Below are positions 18,148-30,978 of a stretch of 64,000 nucleotides of DNA, piece after piece (position 1 is the first letter of the stretch; each line of letters begins with the position of its first letter). A program made the position numbers and the translations under genes. Source of the stretch: Limnobaculum allomyrinae (GTDB lineage Bacteria > Pseudomonadota > Gammaproteobacteria > Enterobacterales > Enterobacteriaceae); NCBI RefSeq assembly GCF_016649425.1, contig NZ_JADRCR010000003.1:1-64000 (forward strand), read 5' to 3'. The notes beneath the pieces are model-generated. The model saw only the letters and a program-made list of their open reading frames with translations, had not been told where the DNA came from and searched no databases.

Positions 18148-19233
18148 ATGTCCCATATCTCATTAAAACATCTGCAGAAAATTTATGACAACAGGGTTCA
18201 CGTAGTAAAAGACTTCAATCTGGAAATTGAAGACAAAGAATTCATCGTTTTTGTCGGGCCATCGGGCTGCGGAAAGTCCACTACGTTACGTATGATCGCC
18301 GGTCTGGAAGATATTACCGACGGTGATTTACTGATTGATAACGTTCGGATGAATGACATACCGGCGAAAGACCGCGGTATCGCCATGGTTTTTCAAAACT
18401 ATGCGCTCTATCCCCATATGTCGGTATACGACAACATGGCATTTGGCCTGAAAATGAAGAAAGTCTCACGCGATGAAATTGATCGTCGGGTTGCTTATGC
18501 TGCCCAAATTTTGGGATTGAAAGAGTATTTAAAACGCCGTCCCAGCGCCCTTTCTGGCGGTCAGCGTCAGCGGGTTGCTTTAGGTCGGGCAATTGTACGT
18601 GACGCTAAAGTGTTTTTAATGGATGAACCATTATCCAACCTTGATGCAAAACTACGTGTACAGATGCGAGCGGAAATCTGCAAGCTTCACAGCAAGCTGA
18701 ATACCACCATGATTTACGTCACCCATGACCAAACCGAAGCCATGACCATGGCAACCCGTATTGTGATTATGAAAGACGGTATCATTCAACAGGTGGGTGC
18801 TCCTAAAGCCGTTTATAACCACCCATGCAATATGTTCGTTGCCGGTTTTATTGGCTCACCTTCCATGAACTTCCTGCGCGGAGCCATTGATGGTCGTTAC
18901 TTCGTTACAGAGAGCTTACGTATCGCCATCCCTGAAGATAAATACAATGCATTGACCGCTAAAAACTATCAGCGTCGTGGCGTGATTATGGGCATCAGAC
19001 CAGAAGATATCTTCAACTCAGAGCAAACAGAACAGGACATTGCCGCCACCATTTCAGTCGCTGAATTAACCGGAGCTGAATTTATGCTGTATTGCACCGT
19101 TGGTGGCCACGAATTGGTCGTACGCGCCGATGCTAAAAATGATCGTCATGCCGGACAGCATATCAGCCTGAACTTCGACATGGATAAATGCCATTTCTTC
19201 GATCCGGACAGTGAGGAGGTCATTCAACAATAA
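18148..19233 (+). CDS. ycjV: ABC sugar transporter ATPase YcjV (UgpC/MsmK type)
   Basis: 361 residues. Walker A GPSGCGKSTT is near residue 38, followed by the Q-loop VFQNYALYPHMSV, the ABC signature LSGGQRQRVALGRA, Walker B VFLMDEPLSNLDAKL and the H-loop YVTHDQTEAMTMA. A C-terminal ~120-residue TOBE regulatory region includes GIRPEDI. ATG 18148 follows AAGGA at 8 nt; an upstream in-frame start lies inside ycjU and is unlikely. It energises YcjO/YcjP. In E. coli K-12 ycjV is a disrupted gene, whereas here it is full length, so the importer should be complete. Confidence 0.94.
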   Translation: MSHISLKHLQKIYDNRVHVVKDFNLEIEDKEFIVFVGPSGCGKSTTLRMIAGLEDITDGDLLIDNVRMNDIPAKDRGIAMVFQNYALYPHMSVYDNMAFGLKMKKVSRDEIDRRVAYAAQILGLKEYLKRRPSALSGGQRQRVALGRAIVRDAKVFLMDEPLSNLDAKLRVQMRAEICKLHSKLNTTMIYVTHDQTEAMTMATRIVIMKDGIIQQVGAPKAVYNHPCNMFVAGFIGSPSMNFLRGAIDGRYFVTESLRIAIPEDKYNALTAKNYQRRGVIMGIRPEDIFNSEQTEQDIAATISVAELTGAEFMLYCTVGGHELVVRADAKNDRHAGQHISLNFDMDKCHFFDPDSEEVIQQ

Positions 19234-19373
19234 AGCCCTCTGACAATACAACACATAATCAGAATTAATTAAAAGCAGTGCCTGTTTTACAGCCGGATCA
19301 CTCGGCTGGGGGATCGTGCGCACTGAATAAATTTTTAAAAACATAATATTGATATAAATTACATGGAGTTAAA
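19234..19373 (+). promoter_or_regulatory. ycjV-ompG intercistronic region with hairpin
   Basis: The only long gap (140 nt) inside the operon. CAGCCG (19300-19305) pairs with CGGCTG seven bases later. No U run follows, so it is not a standard terminator; it may protect or separate the transporter message from the porin message. A separate ompG promoter is possible but not clear. Confidence 0.4.
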
Positions 19374-20369
19374 ATGAAAAAATCCGGTTTATTACTTGGT
19401 CTTTTATTACCGTTAACCTCAACTCAGGCAGTAGAAACAGCGGCGTTGGAACCTCATCAGGATACAACTTTATCCACAGATGTTGCTCCGGGAGATAACG
19501 ATAAGGGTGACAAAAATCAGTGGAGAAAAAAAATTGGAGCCATGATTGAAACTGAAAACGTGGAAGGTCAGGGTGACAAAGATGGCGCATTTGAGCCAAC
19601 GGTTTATTTGAATATGTCTCATGGTAAATGGGATATTTATGGTTCTTTTTATCAGGAAGACCAGGGCGTTGATTACAGCAGTCAGAATCGTACCGATTGG
19701 TTCGATCAGTATGAGCTTGATGGTCATTATCAATTTATTGATGATCAAGATTATGCACTGGGGCTAATGCTCGGATTCCGTAACTACGTTTGGCACTATG
19801 AGGAAGACGGGAAAAACTCACCGGGAAATACTCAACGTTATACTATTCAACCGGACTGGCGCGTCACTATTACACCAAAACTGAGCTATAACGGCTGGGC
19901 CGCATTATTTAACTATTACAATCATACTGAAGGCAATGGCTATCTCGATAAAGAACTTGAAGGGGAAACCGGCCTGAAATATGCCTTTAATGATACCGTC
20001 GCCTTACAGGTTAATTATTACCTGAAACGCGGATGGAACCTGGGCGGTAGCCAACGCGGTGAATATGCCCAACAAGAAGTACGTGCTTATGTCCCCCTAA
20101 CCTTTAACGTCTGGTCAGCTGGTGCCTCGGAAGTGGTTCCTTATGCTCGCCGCACGCTGGATACTTATCACTACAATGAAGATCGCGGTGTACGGGAAGG
20201 GGAAACCGATACCCGATTTGGCTTACTGTTGAATCAGGAGTTGCCTCACGGCTTTGCTGTCTCTCTGGAATATGCCTATGAATTGCAACTGCACGACCAC
20301 ATTGCAGATGATGCAGCAGGGAAAACTAAATTCCATTATACCGGCGTAGGAATCAGTTATAGCTTTTAA
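19374..20369 (+). CDS. ompG: OmpG-like monomeric outer-membrane porin
   Basis: 331 residues with a signal peptide (MKKSGLLLGLLLPLTSTQA). It matches E. coli OmpG along the 14-stranded barrel, for example TENVEGQGD, YLNMSHGKWDIYGSFYQE, GLMLGFRNYVWHYEEDG, VALQVNYYLKRGWN, QEVRAYVPLTF, and FHYTGVGISYSF at the end with a terminal Phe for BAM recognition. About 25 extra acidic residues lie between the signal peptide and the first strand, absent from E. coli OmpG (301 residues). OmpG is a wide monomeric pore for oligosaccharides, fitting its place as the last gene of the uptake operon. Confidence 0.92.
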   Translation: MKKSGLLLGLLLPLTSTQAVETAALEPHQDTTLSTDVAPGDNDKGDKNQWRKKIGAMIETENVEGQGDKDGAFEPTVYLNMSHGKWDIYGSFYQEDQGVDYSSQNRTDWFDQYELDGHYQFIDDQDYALGLMLGFRNYVWHYEEDGKNSPGNTQRYTIQPDWRVTITPKLSYNGWAALFNYYNHTEGNGYLDKELEGETGLKYAFNDTVALQVNYYLKRGWNLGGSQRGEYAQQEVRAYVPLTFNVWSAGASEVVPYARRTLDTYHYNEDRGVREGETDTRFGLLLNQELPHGFAVSLEYAYELQLHDHIADDAAGKTKFHYTGVGISYSF

Positions 20370-20391
20370 TGTTACACACTAACGCCCTTCT

Positions 20392-20417
20392 CCTGCCAAT
20401 AACTCGCTATTGGCAGG
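20392..20417. terminator. Hairpin between convergent ompG and ycjW
   Basis: CCTGCCAATA (20392-20401) and TATTGGCAGG (20408-20417) form a perfect 10-bp stem with a 6-nt loop. It lies exactly between the two convergent stop codons. There is no U run on either side, so it is probably a bidirectional stabiliser or weak terminator. Confidence 0.6.
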
Positions 20418-20427
20418 AACCAGTCAC

Positions 20428-21453
20428 TTACTCTTCGCGCGCCAATACCGAGCGAGCCTGTGTCAAATGAGTAGAAACCAGGGTTTTAGTCGCGACTTGC
20501 TCTTTACCTGAGATTTTATCAAACAAAATATCGCTACCCGTCCAACCCAGTTCACGAGTAGGAACTTCAATTCCGCTTAATGGCGGTGACAATAACATTG
20601 AAATATTGTCATTACTGTAACCCATCACGGAAATATCATCAGGAATAGTTCGGCCGCTGTCATAAACTGCCCGATAAATGCTCATCACTTTCAGGCCATC
20701 GGTGGCAAATACTGCAGTAGGTGCGTCTTGTTGAGAAATAAGTTGCATCGCAGCAGCATAAGCACTCTCAGTGGTATAGCCGCCATCCTGAATCCAATGG
20801 GAATTGAGCGATAAATTATGCGCTTGCAAACACGCTTTATAGCCCGCCAGACGATCCACAGAAACGTGATAATCCAGCGAGGCATGTAGGCAGGCAATCT
20901 TTCTATGACCTTGTTTAATCAGACATTCAGTTAAACGATAACTGTCCTGAAAATTATCAGTATCAACCGAATAGACATTACGGTACTGACCTTCTACATT
21001 TCCGATCACTACTACCGGAACATCATAACTGTCTAATTCACGGAAAAAAGATTCATCAGCAGGCGAACTCAACATAATGATGCCTTTGATCATCTTCTGT
21101 TTAATTTTGCTGATGCACTTTTCCAGATCTTCCTGACTATTTTTAGTCGTTTGCAAAATAACATCAAATCCTTCTTCTTCTGAACGTGATGCAATAGCGT
21201 GCAATATTTCAGAGAAAAAAGGGTTACCCGAAGTCGTCTTAGTTGAACGCGTTGAAATCACCATAATGGCATCAAAACCGGAAGAAGTGAGACCCCGAGC
21301 CAGCTTATTCGGTTGATAGTTCACCTCTTCGATGGCTTTCAACACGCGCTCTCTCGCTTCATCTGAAATGTTAGTTTGCTTGTTTAATACGCGGGATACC
21401 GTCGATTTTGAGACGTTTGCCAGTCGGGCTATGTCATAAATAGTAGAAGCCAC
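20428..21453 (-). CDS. ycjW: LacI-family transcriptional regulator YcjW
   Basis: 341 residues. The N-terminal helix-turn-helix reads [20 protein letters not shown], and [10 protein letters not shown] is the hinge helix that inserts in the operator centre. The C-terminal periplasmic-binding-like domain senses the inducer. The protein is strongly similar to E. coli YcjW, including [15 protein letters not shown] and [12 protein letters not shown]. It is expected to repress the ycj operon; the candidate operator is at 6356-6371. It lies convergent to ompG, as in E. coli. Confidence 0.93.
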   Translation of the reverse strand: MASTIYDIARLANVSKSTVSRVLNKQTNISDEARERVLKAIEEVNYQPNKLARGLTSSGFDAIMVISTRSTKTTSGNPFFSEILHAIASRSEEEGFDVILQTTKNSQEDLEKCISKIKQKMIKGIIMLSSPADESFFRELDSYDVPVVVIGNVEGQYRNVYSVDTDNFQDSYRLTECLIKQGHRKIACLHASLDYHVSVDRLAGYKACLQAHNLSLNSHWIQDGGYTTESAYAAAMQLISQQDAPTAVFATDGLKVMSIYRAVYDSGRTIPDDISVMGYSNDNISMLLSPPLSGIEVPTRELGWTGSDILFDKISGKEQVATKTLVSTHLTQARSVLAREE

Positions 21454-21465
21454 TAATAAACAACT

Positions 21466-21492
21466 CCGCTAATCTGATATCAGAAACAGCGG
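21466..21492. promoter_or_regulatory. Nested inverted repeat in the ycjW leader
   Basis: TCTGATATCAGA (21473-21484) is a perfect 12-bp palindrome, flanked by CCGCT (21466-21470) and AGCGG (21488-21492), which pair with each other. It lies 12-38 bp upstream of the ycjW start. It could be an autoregulatory site or a leader hairpin. The centre is AT rather than CG, so it is not a typical LacI-family operator. Confidence 0.45.
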
Positions 21493-21704
21493 TCACTATA
21501 GACCTTAATTCTCAGAGCTGTCTATTTAACATTGAGTAAAATCGGATGAGTATCCAGATATACGACATTTCTTTACAGTATCTCCATCTTTTCTCCAACT
21601 TTCCCTCTCATTAACAGGTTAAAATACGTTAGTATTGCCGTCCTTTTCACCACGGCTCATCAAACCAATAAAAACAGAGAGTAAACGTATGAGAGGCGCT
21701 GTTC

Positions 21705-24700
21705 ATGGCTAACTTTTTTATCGATCGCCCAATTTTTGCCTGGGTTATTGCGATTATTCTCAGCCTGTCAGGACTGCTTGCTCTCAACTCTCTGCCGGTA
21801 GAGCAATACCCTAATCTGGCTCCGCCTACGGTAAGAATCTCTGCCAGTTATCCCGGTGCCTCTGCCCAAACGCTGGAAAACTCGGTTACCCAAATTATCG
21901 AACAGAGCATGACCGGGCTGGATAATCTGCTGTATATGTCATCACAAAGCAGCAGCACCGGTAGCGCCTCGGTTACCTTAACCTTTATGGCCGGAACCGA
22001 TCCCAATGAAGCCATGCAGCAGGTACAAAATAAGTTAGAAAGCGCCACACGAAAGCTCCCTCAGGATGTACAGCAACAAGGGGTTACCGTGTCAAAATCT
22101 GGCGACAGTAGCCTGATGACGGTGGCGTTTGTCTCCACGGATCACAGCATGGATCGGCAGGATATTTCCGACTATGTGGCCAGTAATCTGCAAGATCCGT
22201 TGAGCCGGATTAATGGCGTCGGCAGCGTGGATGCCTATGGTTCACAGTATGCGATGCGTATCTGGCTCGATCCTAACAAACTGGTTAACTACAAACTGAC
22301 CACTAAAAACGTGGTTGATGCTATCTCATCCCAGAACCAGCAAATTGCGGTAGGTCAGGTTGGCGGTACGCCATCGGTACCCGGACAAACATTAAACGCC
22401 ACCATGAATGCTCAGGCGCAGTTAGAAACACCGGAACAGTTTCGCGCGATTACGTTAAGGGTTAATCAGGATGGTTCTGTTGTCACTCTGGCTGATGTGG
22501 CTACCGTAGAGCTGGGTGCAGAAAGATACGATTATTTAAGCCGTTATAACGGCATGCCTGCCTTTGGTATGGGGATAAGACTGGCTTCCGGCGCCAACGA
22601 ATTAGAAACCGATAAACTGGTAAAACAGAAGATAGAAGAACTCTCCCCTTACTTCCCCCACGGGCTAAAAGCTGAATATGCCTATGAAACCACGCCCTTT
22701 GTTCAGGCATCAATAAAAGACGTGGTAAAAACGTTACTGGAAGCTATTTTACTGGTGTTTCTGGTGATGTATCTGTTTTTACAGAACTTCCGTGCCACGT
22801 TGATTCCAACTATCGCCGTACCGGTGGTGTTGCTGGGTACTTTTGCCATCCTGTATGCTTTTGGTTTTAGTGTAAATACCCTAACCATGTTCGCCATGGT
22901 GCTGGCCATTGGATTGTTAGTGGATGATGCCATCGTGGTGGTGGAAAACGTAGAGCGGGTTATGGCAATTGAAGGGTTATCACCCAGAGAAGCAACCCGA
23001 AAATCAATGGGGCAAATTCAGAGTGCTCTGGTTGGTATCGCCCTGGTTCTGTCTGCTGTTTTCGTTCCTATGGCCTTTATGGGCGGTACCACCGGGGCTA
23101 TTTACCGGCAGTTCTCTATCACCATCGTTTCCGCCATGGTGCTATCTGTGTTAGTGGCGTTGATTCTGACACCCGCACTCTGCGCCACCATGCTAAAACC
23201 GATTCCTCAGGGCCAGCTTCATGCCAAACGGGGTTTCTTTGGTTGGTTTAACCGCTCCTTTGAACGTAGCGCCAGCCAATATGAGCGGGGAGTCGCCAGG
23301 GTTATTCGCAGCAGCAGCCGCACAATTCTGGTCTATATCTTGATTATTGGCGGTATGGCCTGGCTGTTTATGAAGCTCCCGACCTCCTTCCTGCCACTGG
23401 AAGATCGTGGCGTCTTCATGACTCAAATTCAGCTACCGGTAGGTTCCACTCAGCAACAAACGCTGAAAGTGGTAGAGAAAGTTGAAAAATATCTGATGGA
23501 AGACGAGAAGAAAAATGTTCGCTCGGTATTTTCCATTGTTGGTGCCGGCCCGGGCGGTAACGGGCAAAACGTAGCACGAATGTTTGTTCGCCTGCAGGAC
23601 TGGAAAGAACGTACTGCCTCCGAAGACAGCTCTTTCGCCATTATTGAACGCGCCACTAAAGCCTTTAGCCAAATCACCGAAGCCCGTGTTTTCGCCAGCA
23701 GCCCTCCGGCTATCTCTGGATTGGGCAGTTCATCAGGCTTTGATATGGAGCTGGAAGATCATGCAGGTCTGGGTCATGATGCCTTGATGAAGGCTCGTGA
23801 TACCCTGCTGCAATTAGCCGCTAAAGAACCCAGTCTGACTCGGGTTCGCCATAATGGTCTGGATGACAGCCCACAGTTGCAGGTTAATATCGATCAGCGA
23901 AAAGCTCAGGCATTAGGCATAAAAATTGATGATATCAACAGTACTCTGAGAACCGCCTGGGGCTCTACTTACGTTAACGATTTTATCGACCGTGGTCGGG
24001 TGAAAAAAGTCTACGTTCAAAGTGATGCGCCTTACCGTATGCAGCCAGGAGATATCAACCATTGGTATGTGAATAACAGCAATGGAGCAATGGTTCCCTT
24101 CTCGGCATTTGCATCTTCCACCTGGACTTACGGCTCGCCACGATTAGAACGCTATAACGGTAGTTCTGCGGTAGAAATTGTAGGTGAAGCGTCACCGGGT
24201 GTCAGTACCGGTACAGCCATGGACACCATGGAAAAACTGGTGGCTCAGCTACCCGAAGGATTTGGACTGGAGTGGACCGGCATGTCCTATCAGGAACGTT
24301 TATCCGGCTCCCAGGCACCAGCGCTGTATGCGATTTCCCTGTTAGTGGTATTCCTTTGTCTGGCCGCTCTGTATGAGAGCTGGTCGATTCCATTCTCCGT
24401 TATGCTGGTGGTTCCGTTAGGCGTTCTGGGTGCTATTTGTGCCACCTGGTTGCGAGGGCTGGAGAACGATGTTTACTTCCAGGTAGGGATTTTGACCATC
24501 ATCGGCCTATCGGCAAAGAATGCTATCCTGATTGTCGAGTTTGCTAATGACTTGAATCGTAGCGGTAAAGATCTCATCTCTGCCACCCTTGAAGCCTGCC
24601 GCTATCGATTACGCCCAATTCTGATGACCTCGCTGGCCTTTATGTTTGGCGTTCTGCCAATGGCTATCAGCAACGGCGCAGGCTCCGGCAGCCAACATGC

Positions 24701-24824
24701 TGTTGGTACTGGCGTACTGGGCGGCATGGTAACCGCCACCTTCCTGGCTATATTCTTTGTACCGGTATTCTTTGTGCTGGTACGAAAAAGATTTCCGGGA
24801 AGAAAATATATTGCTGAAGAGTAA
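21705..24824 (+). CDS. acrD: RND multidrug efflux pump AcrD
   Basis: 1039 residues (E. coli AcrD 1037). Inner-membrane proton-driven trimeric pump that works with a periplasmic adaptor (AcrA) and TolC, exporting aminoglycosides and other amphiphilic drugs in E. coli. The N-terminus [19 protein letters not shown] is typical of the family. The proton-relay Asp pair is in TM4 ([14 protein letters not shown]) and the relay Lys in TM10 ([14 protein letters not shown]). Similarity to AcrD is strong across both periplasmic loops (for example [18 protein letters not shown]), closer than to AcrB. It stands alone, without an adaptor gene, as acrD does in E. coli. GAGAGG at 21690-21695 precedes ATG 21705. 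Confidence 0.95.
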   Translation: MANFFIDRPIFAWVIAIILSLSGLLALNSLPVEQYPNLAPPTVRISASYPGASAQTLENSVTQIIEQSMTGLDNLLYMSSQSSSTGSASVTLTFMAGTDPNEAMQQVQNKLESATRKLPQDVQQQGVTVSKSGDSSLMTVAFVSTDHSMDRQDISDYVASNLQDPLSRINGVGSVDAYGSQYAMRIWLDPNKLVNYKLTTKNVVDAISSQNQQIAVGQVGGTPSVPGQTLNATMNAQAQLETPEQFRAITLRVNQDGSVVTLADVATVELGAERYDYLSRYNGMPAFGMGIRLASGANELETDKLVKQKIEELSPYFPHGLKAEYAYETTPFVQASIKDVVKTLLEAILLVFLVMYLFLQNFRATLIPTIAVPVVLLGTFAILYAFGFSVNTLTMFAMVLAIGLLVDDAIVVVENVERVMAIEGLSPREATRKSMGQIQSALVGIALVLSAVFVPMAFMGGTTGAIYRQFSITIVSAMVLSVLVALILTPALCATMLKPIPQGQLHAKRGFFGWFNRSFERSASQYERGVARVIRSSSRTILVYILIIGGMAWLFMKLPTSFLPLEDRGVFMTQIQLPVGSTQQQTLKVVEKVEKYLMEDEKKNVRSVFSIVGAGPGGNGQNVARMFVRLQDWKERTASEDSSFAIIERATKAFSQITEARVFASSPPAISGLGSSSGFDMELEDHAGLGHDALMKARDTLLQLAAKEPSLTRVRHNGLDDSPQLQVNIDQRKAQALGIKIDDINSTLRTAWGSTYVNDFIDRGRVKKVYVQSDAPYRMQPGDINHWYVNNSNGAMVPFSAFASSTWTYGSPRLERYNGSSAVEIVGEASPGVSTGTAMDTMEKLVAQLPEGFGLEWTGMSYQERLSGSQAPALYAISLLVVFLCLAALYESWSIPFSVMLVVPLGVLGAICATWLRGLENDVYFQVGILTIIGLSAKNAILIVEFANDLNRSGKDLISATLEACRYRLRPILMTSLAFMFGVLPMAISNGAGSGSQHAVGTGVLGGMVTATFLAIFFVPVFFVLVRKRFPGRKYIAEE

Positions 24825-25382
24825 TTGGGTTATGGGGTATTACGGGTGGTGATTTGGAAGGTACTTCATAAACCAGACAAATCAGCACTTGTGAATATTC
24901 CGACCGTAAAAACACTATGCTTATATCTGCACAGGGAACGGTCGGTAAACCATCAGTATTCAGCTACTGAGAGCGTTGGGCCTGGCCGGGTTAGGGGCAG
25001 TTATGAAACACCTGACGGTGTTTCACCCTTTGGGCCAACGCAAGCGTTGTTCAAACAGGCTTTGCCTGTTTGTCCGGCAGCTAAAGCTGCTGCGACCCCA
25101 ACACCCGTCCCTCCCAACGATTAGCTATCTCAAGGTATAAAACTAAACTATCGGGTTTTACGTCAGATTAATCACAATCCGAATAAATGGGTATCTACAG
25201 TAACGCCACCCTTAAAAGTAAGGTGCTTAAACCTACCCTGATACCGTCGGGAAAAAGCCATATTTAGCTGCAAAATATTCTTTATGGCGATCTAAAGAGA
25301 AACTCCCTGTCCAAACTACCGCCAAAATCAGGTATACTGGCTTCAGAATTTACCTATAGAATTAATTTATAAAGGCTTTTTC
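24825..25382. other. Intergenic region carrying a structured repeat
   Basis: No credible gene: the open frame here has no family resemblance and runs through hairpin DNA. The first part has an inverted pair CCGACCGT (24900) / ACGGTCGG (24949). The centre is the multi-hairpin element listed separately. Towards 25340, GTATACTGG may supply a -10 for the following GNAT gene. Confidence 0.7.
24958..25120. repeat. Multi-hairpin (cloverleaf-like) intergenic repeat, copy 1
   Basis: It begins ATTCAGCTACTGAGAGCG and ends CCCAACG. Imperfect outer arms, GCGTTGGG...GTTAGGGGC (24973-24999) against GACCCCAAC...CCCAACG (25094-25119), enclose four perfect hairpins. These are GAAACACC/GGTGTTTC (25005-25024), CAACGC/GCGTTG (25036-25049), AAACAGGC/GCCTGTTT (25053-25071) and GCAGC/GCTGC (25077-25090). 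The head ATTCAGC...ACTGAGAG recurs in the second element at 50817, so this is a family rather than a unique terminator. Confidence 0.7.
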
Positions 25383-27655
<2,273 letters not shown>

Positions 27656-27892
27656 TCAAAAACAGCACCAAACGTAAGCTCTGGAAACAAACTCGAGAAA
27701 AGGATTAATTCTTTCTGCAATGGATAATTATTTTGTGAGGGGGCTCGAAATAGCTTTAATCAACCCAACAATAAATAAAATTGATCCGTTATGGTGTGAC
27801 AAGGATGTAAGCCAGACGGCAGCGGTGTATACTATGCAGGGATTTTGTACGCTTCTTTTCTGATAATTCAACGACAGTAAACAGACATCATA

Positions 27893-28516
27893 ATGGTTAA
27901 AGGTACTCTTTATATTATTTCGGCACCCAGCGGTGCGGGAAAATCCAGCCTTATTCAGGCGCTGTTAAAAACGCAACCGACTTACGATATGCAAGTGTCG
28001 ATCTCTCATACCACCAGAGAGAAACGCCCTGGTGAAGCGGAAGGTGAGCACTACTATTATGTCTCTGTGGACGAGTTTCAGCGTTTAATCGCAGAAGATG
28101 CATTTTTAGAGTACGCCGAAGTTTTTGGTAATTATTACGGGACTTCCCGGCCAATGATTGAACGGGTTCTCTCTCAGGGAATTGACGTATTTCTCGATAT
28201 TGACTGGCAGGGAGCACGTCAGATTCGGGAAAAAATGCCGCAAAGCCGCAGCATTTTTATTTTACCTCCGTCAAAAGACGAATTAGTCCGTCGCCTTCAG
28301 GGGCGTGGACAAGATAGTGATGAAATTATTGCTAACCGCATGAATAAAGCAGTACAGGAAATTTCTCACTATGATGAATATGATTATCTGATCATTAATG
28401 ATGACTTTGATTTGGCATTACACGACCTGAAAGCAATCATTCGTACTGAACGTTTGCGTTTAGACCGCCAAAAAATGCGAAATGAAGCATTAATCAGCAA
28501 ATTATTGGCAGACTGA
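27893..28516 (+). CDS. gmk: Guanylate kinase
   Basis: 207 residues. Phosphorylates GMP/dGMP to GDP/dGDP with ATP. The P-loop is [12 protein letters not shown] near residue 9; the GMP-binding region follows with [11 protein letters not shown] and GEHYYYV; the lid and catalytic arginines are in [18 protein letters not shown]. First gene of the conserved gmk-rpoZ-spoT-trmH-recG series, 54 nt before rpoZ. A TATACT at about 27827 could be its -10 box. Confidence 0.97.
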   Translation: MVKGTLYIISAPSGAGKSSLIQALLKTQPTYDMQVSISHTTREKRPGEAEGEHYYYVSVDEFQRLIAEDAFLEYAEVFGNYYGTSRPMIERVLSQGIDVFLDIDWQGARQIREKMPQSRSIFILPPSKDELVRRLQGRGQDSDEIIANRMNKAVQEISHYDEYDYLIINDDFDLALHDLKAIIRTERLRLDRQKMRNEALISKLLAD

Positions 28517-28570
28517 AGCAGGTTTCAGTATCATGCCCAGTCTTTTCTTTATCTGTGGAGCTACACACTT

Positions 28571-28846
28571 ATGGCACGCGTAACCGTACAAGACGCTGTT
28601 GAAAAAATTGGTAACCGCTTTGACCTGGTTCTGGTCGCAGCACGTCGGGCTCGTCAAATCCAGACTCAGGGTAAAGATCCTCTGGTTCCTGAAGAGAACG
28701 ACAAATATACCGTTATTGCACTGCGTGAAATTGAAGAAGGTCTGATCAACGCTCAGATTCTGGATTCTCACGCTCGTCAGGAACAGCAAGAGCAGGATGC
28801 CGCAGAAATGCACGCTGTCACCGCGATTGCTGAAGGTCGTCGTTAA
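28571..28846 (+). CDS. rpoZ: RNA polymerase omega subunit
   Basis: 91 residues, [20 protein letters not shown] at the N-terminus, virtually the E. coli protein. Omega clamps the C-terminus of beta-prime and, with it, forms ppGpp-binding site 1. Its place directly before spoT (15-nt gap) links it with stringent control. Confidence 0.97.
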   Translation: MARVTVQDAVEKIGNRFDLVLVAARRARQIQTQGKDPLVPEENDKYTVIALREIEEGLINAQILDSHARQEQQEQDAAEMHAVTAIAEGRR

Positions 28847-28861
28847 TCAAGGCTGCCTATT

Positions 28862-30973
28862 TTGTACCTGTTTGAAAGCCTTAATATACTGGCTAAACAA
28901 TACTTGCCGGATGAGCAAATTGAGTGCCTCAAACAGGCATACGTTGTTGCTCGCGATGCCCATGAAGGGCAATCACGTTCCAGTGGTGAACCTTATATCA
29001 CCCATCCTGTTGCTGTGGCCTGCATTCTGGCAGGCATGCGGCTGGATTATGAAACGCTGATAGCTGCGCTGCTACACGATGTTATTGAAGACACATCCGT
29101 TACTTATCAGGATGTAGAACAACGCTTTGGAAAAAGCGTTGCTGAACTGGTGGATGGCGTATCCAAACTGGATAAGCTTAAGTTTCGCGACAAGAAAGAA
29201 GCTCAGGCAGAAAACTTTCGCAAAATGATCATGGCGATGGTGCAAGATATCCGCGTCATTCTGATCAAACTGGCCGACCGTACGCACAATATGCGTACCC
29301 TTGGTTCGCTACGTCCGGACAAGCGTCGGCGTATTGCCCGTGAAACCCTCGAGATCTATAGCCCTTTGGCCCACCGTCTCGGCATTCATCACTTAAAAAT
29401 CGAGCTGGAAGAGCTTGGTTTTGAAGCGCTCTATCCTAACCGTTATCGCGTACTCAAAGAGGTGGTGAAAGCCGCTCGCGGTAACCGTAAAGAGATGATT
29501 CAAAAGATCCTGTCAGAAATCGATGGTCGTCTGAAAGAGGCGGGTATTCCCTGCCGCGTCAGTGGTCGGGAAAAGCATCTCTATTCCATTTATCGGAAAA
29601 TGCACCATAAAGAGCAGCGTTTTCACTCGATTATGGATATCTATGCGTTTCGCATTATCGTTAATGAAGTCGATACCTGTTATCGGGCATTGGGTCAGGC
29701 ACACAGCCTGTATAAACCGCGTCCCGGCAGAGTGAAAGACTATATCGCCATTCCAAAAGCTAACGGCTATCAGTCGCTGCACACCTCTCTGATTGGGCCA
29801 CATGGTGTACCGGTTGAAGTACAAATTCGTACCGAAGACATGGATCAAATGGCAGAAATGGGGGTCGCGGCTCACTGGGCCTATAAAGAGCAAGGTGAGT
29901 CCGGAACCGCAGCACAAATCCGCGCCCAGCGCTGGATGCAAAGCCTGCTTGAACTACAGCAAAGCGCCGGTAGTTCGTTTGAATTTATTGAAAGCGTGAA
30001 GTCCGATCTGTTCCCGGATGAAATCTACGTGTTTACGCCAAAAGGCCGTATTGTAGAACTTCAGGCTGGGGCTACGCCGGTTGACTTCGCCTATGCGGTG
30101 CACACCGATATCGGCCATGCCTGCGTTGGGGCGCGAGTAGATCGCCAGCCTTATCCGCTATCGCAAGAGCTGCATAACGGCCAAACCGTCGAAATTATTA
30201 CTGCGCCGGGTGCTCGCCCGAATGCAGCCTGGCTGAACTTTGTTGTCAGCTCTAAAGCCCGTACCAAAATTCGCCAGATGTTAAAAAACCTGAAGCGCGA
30301 TGACTCTATCGGGTTGGGGCGCCGTCTGCTGAACCATGCTCTGGGTCAGGGGCGTAAAGTCACCGATATCGATCCGAAGAACCTGAGTCGGGAGCTGAAG
30401 CGCCTGAAGTTGGCAACCCTTGATGATTTACTGGCAGAAGTAGGTTTAGGCAACGTGATGAGCGTAATGATTGCCAAAAACCTGCTCAATGACGGTTCTA
30501 ACAGCGATGATGAACCGGCGGTTAATGGTCGTAAACTGGCGATTCGTGGCGCGGACGGTATTCTGTTGACCTTTGCCAAATGCTGTCGCCCGATTCCCGG
30601 TGACCCGATCATTGCCCACGTTAGTCCGGGGAAAGGTCTGGTTATTCACCATGAATCTTGTCGCAACATCCGCGGTTACCAGAAAGAGCCCGAAAAATTC
30701 ATGGCCGTTGAGTGGGCAGAAGATACTGAGCAAGAGTTTATTGCTGAGATCAAAGTCGAGATGTTTAACCACCAGGGCGTGCTGGCCAATCTGACCGCTG
30801 AGATCAACTCGGCAAAATCCAATATTCAGAGCCTGAATACGGAAGAGAAAGACGGCCGGGTTTATATTGCCTACATTCGCTTAACCACGCACAACCGCGT
30901 TCATCTGGCTAATATTATGCGTAAAATTCGCATCATGCCGGATGTGATTAAAGTCACCCGCAACCGAAATTAA
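28862..30973 (+). CDS. spoT: Bifunctional (p)ppGpp synthetase/hydrolase SpoT
   Basis: 703 residues. Start is TTG at 28862 (protein MYLFESLNILAKQYL), which aligns exactly with the N-terminus of E. coli SpoT. The hydrolase HD motif is in ALLHDVIEDTSVTYQD and is intact. The RelA/SpoT synthetase domain (REKHLYSIYRKM, DIYAFRIIV), the TGS domain (DEIYVFTPKGRIVEL) and the C-terminal ACT domain (IKVEMFNHQGVLANLTAEIN) follow in order. It balances ppGpp during starvation other than for amino acids. trmH follows after 5 nt. Confidence 0.97.
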   Translation: MYLFESLNILAKQYLPDEQIECLKQAYVVARDAHEGQSRSSGEPYITHPVAVACILAGMRLDYETLIAALLHDVIEDTSVTYQDVEQRFGKSVAELVDGVSKLDKLKFRDKKEAQAENFRKMIMAMVQDIRVILIKLADRTHNMRTLGSLRPDKRRRIARETLEIYSPLAHRLGIHHLKIELEELGFEALYPNRYRVLKEVVKAARGNRKEMIQKILSEIDGRLKEAGIPCRVSGREKHLYSIYRKMHHKEQRFHSIMDIYAFRIIVNEVDTCYRALGQAHSLYKPRPGRVKDYIAIPKANGYQSLHTSLIGPHGVPVEVQIRTEDMDQMAEMGVAAHWAYKEQGESGTAAQIRAQRWMQSLLELQQSAGSSFEFIESVKSDLFPDEIYVFTPKGRIVELQAGATPVDFAYAVHTDIGHACVGARVDRQPYPLSQELHNGQTVEIITAPGARPNAAWLNFVVSSKARTKIRQMLKNLKRDDSIGLGRRLLNHALGQGRKVTDIDPKNLSRELKRLKLATLDDLLAEVGLGNVMSVMIAKNLLNDGSNSDDEPAVNGRKLAIRGADGILLTFAKCCRPIPGDPIIAHVSPGKGLVIHHESCRNIRGYQKEPEKFMAVEWAEDTEQEFIAEIKVEMFNHQGVLANLTAEINSAKSNIQSLNTEEKDGRVYIAYIRLTTHNRVHLANIMRKIRIMPDVIKVTRNRN

Positions 30974-30978
30974 TTGCT

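Noticed and set aside
24825-25124. 99-codon frame after acrD
   Set aside because: It runs through the multi-hairpin repeat, has no family resemblance and no ribosome-binding site.
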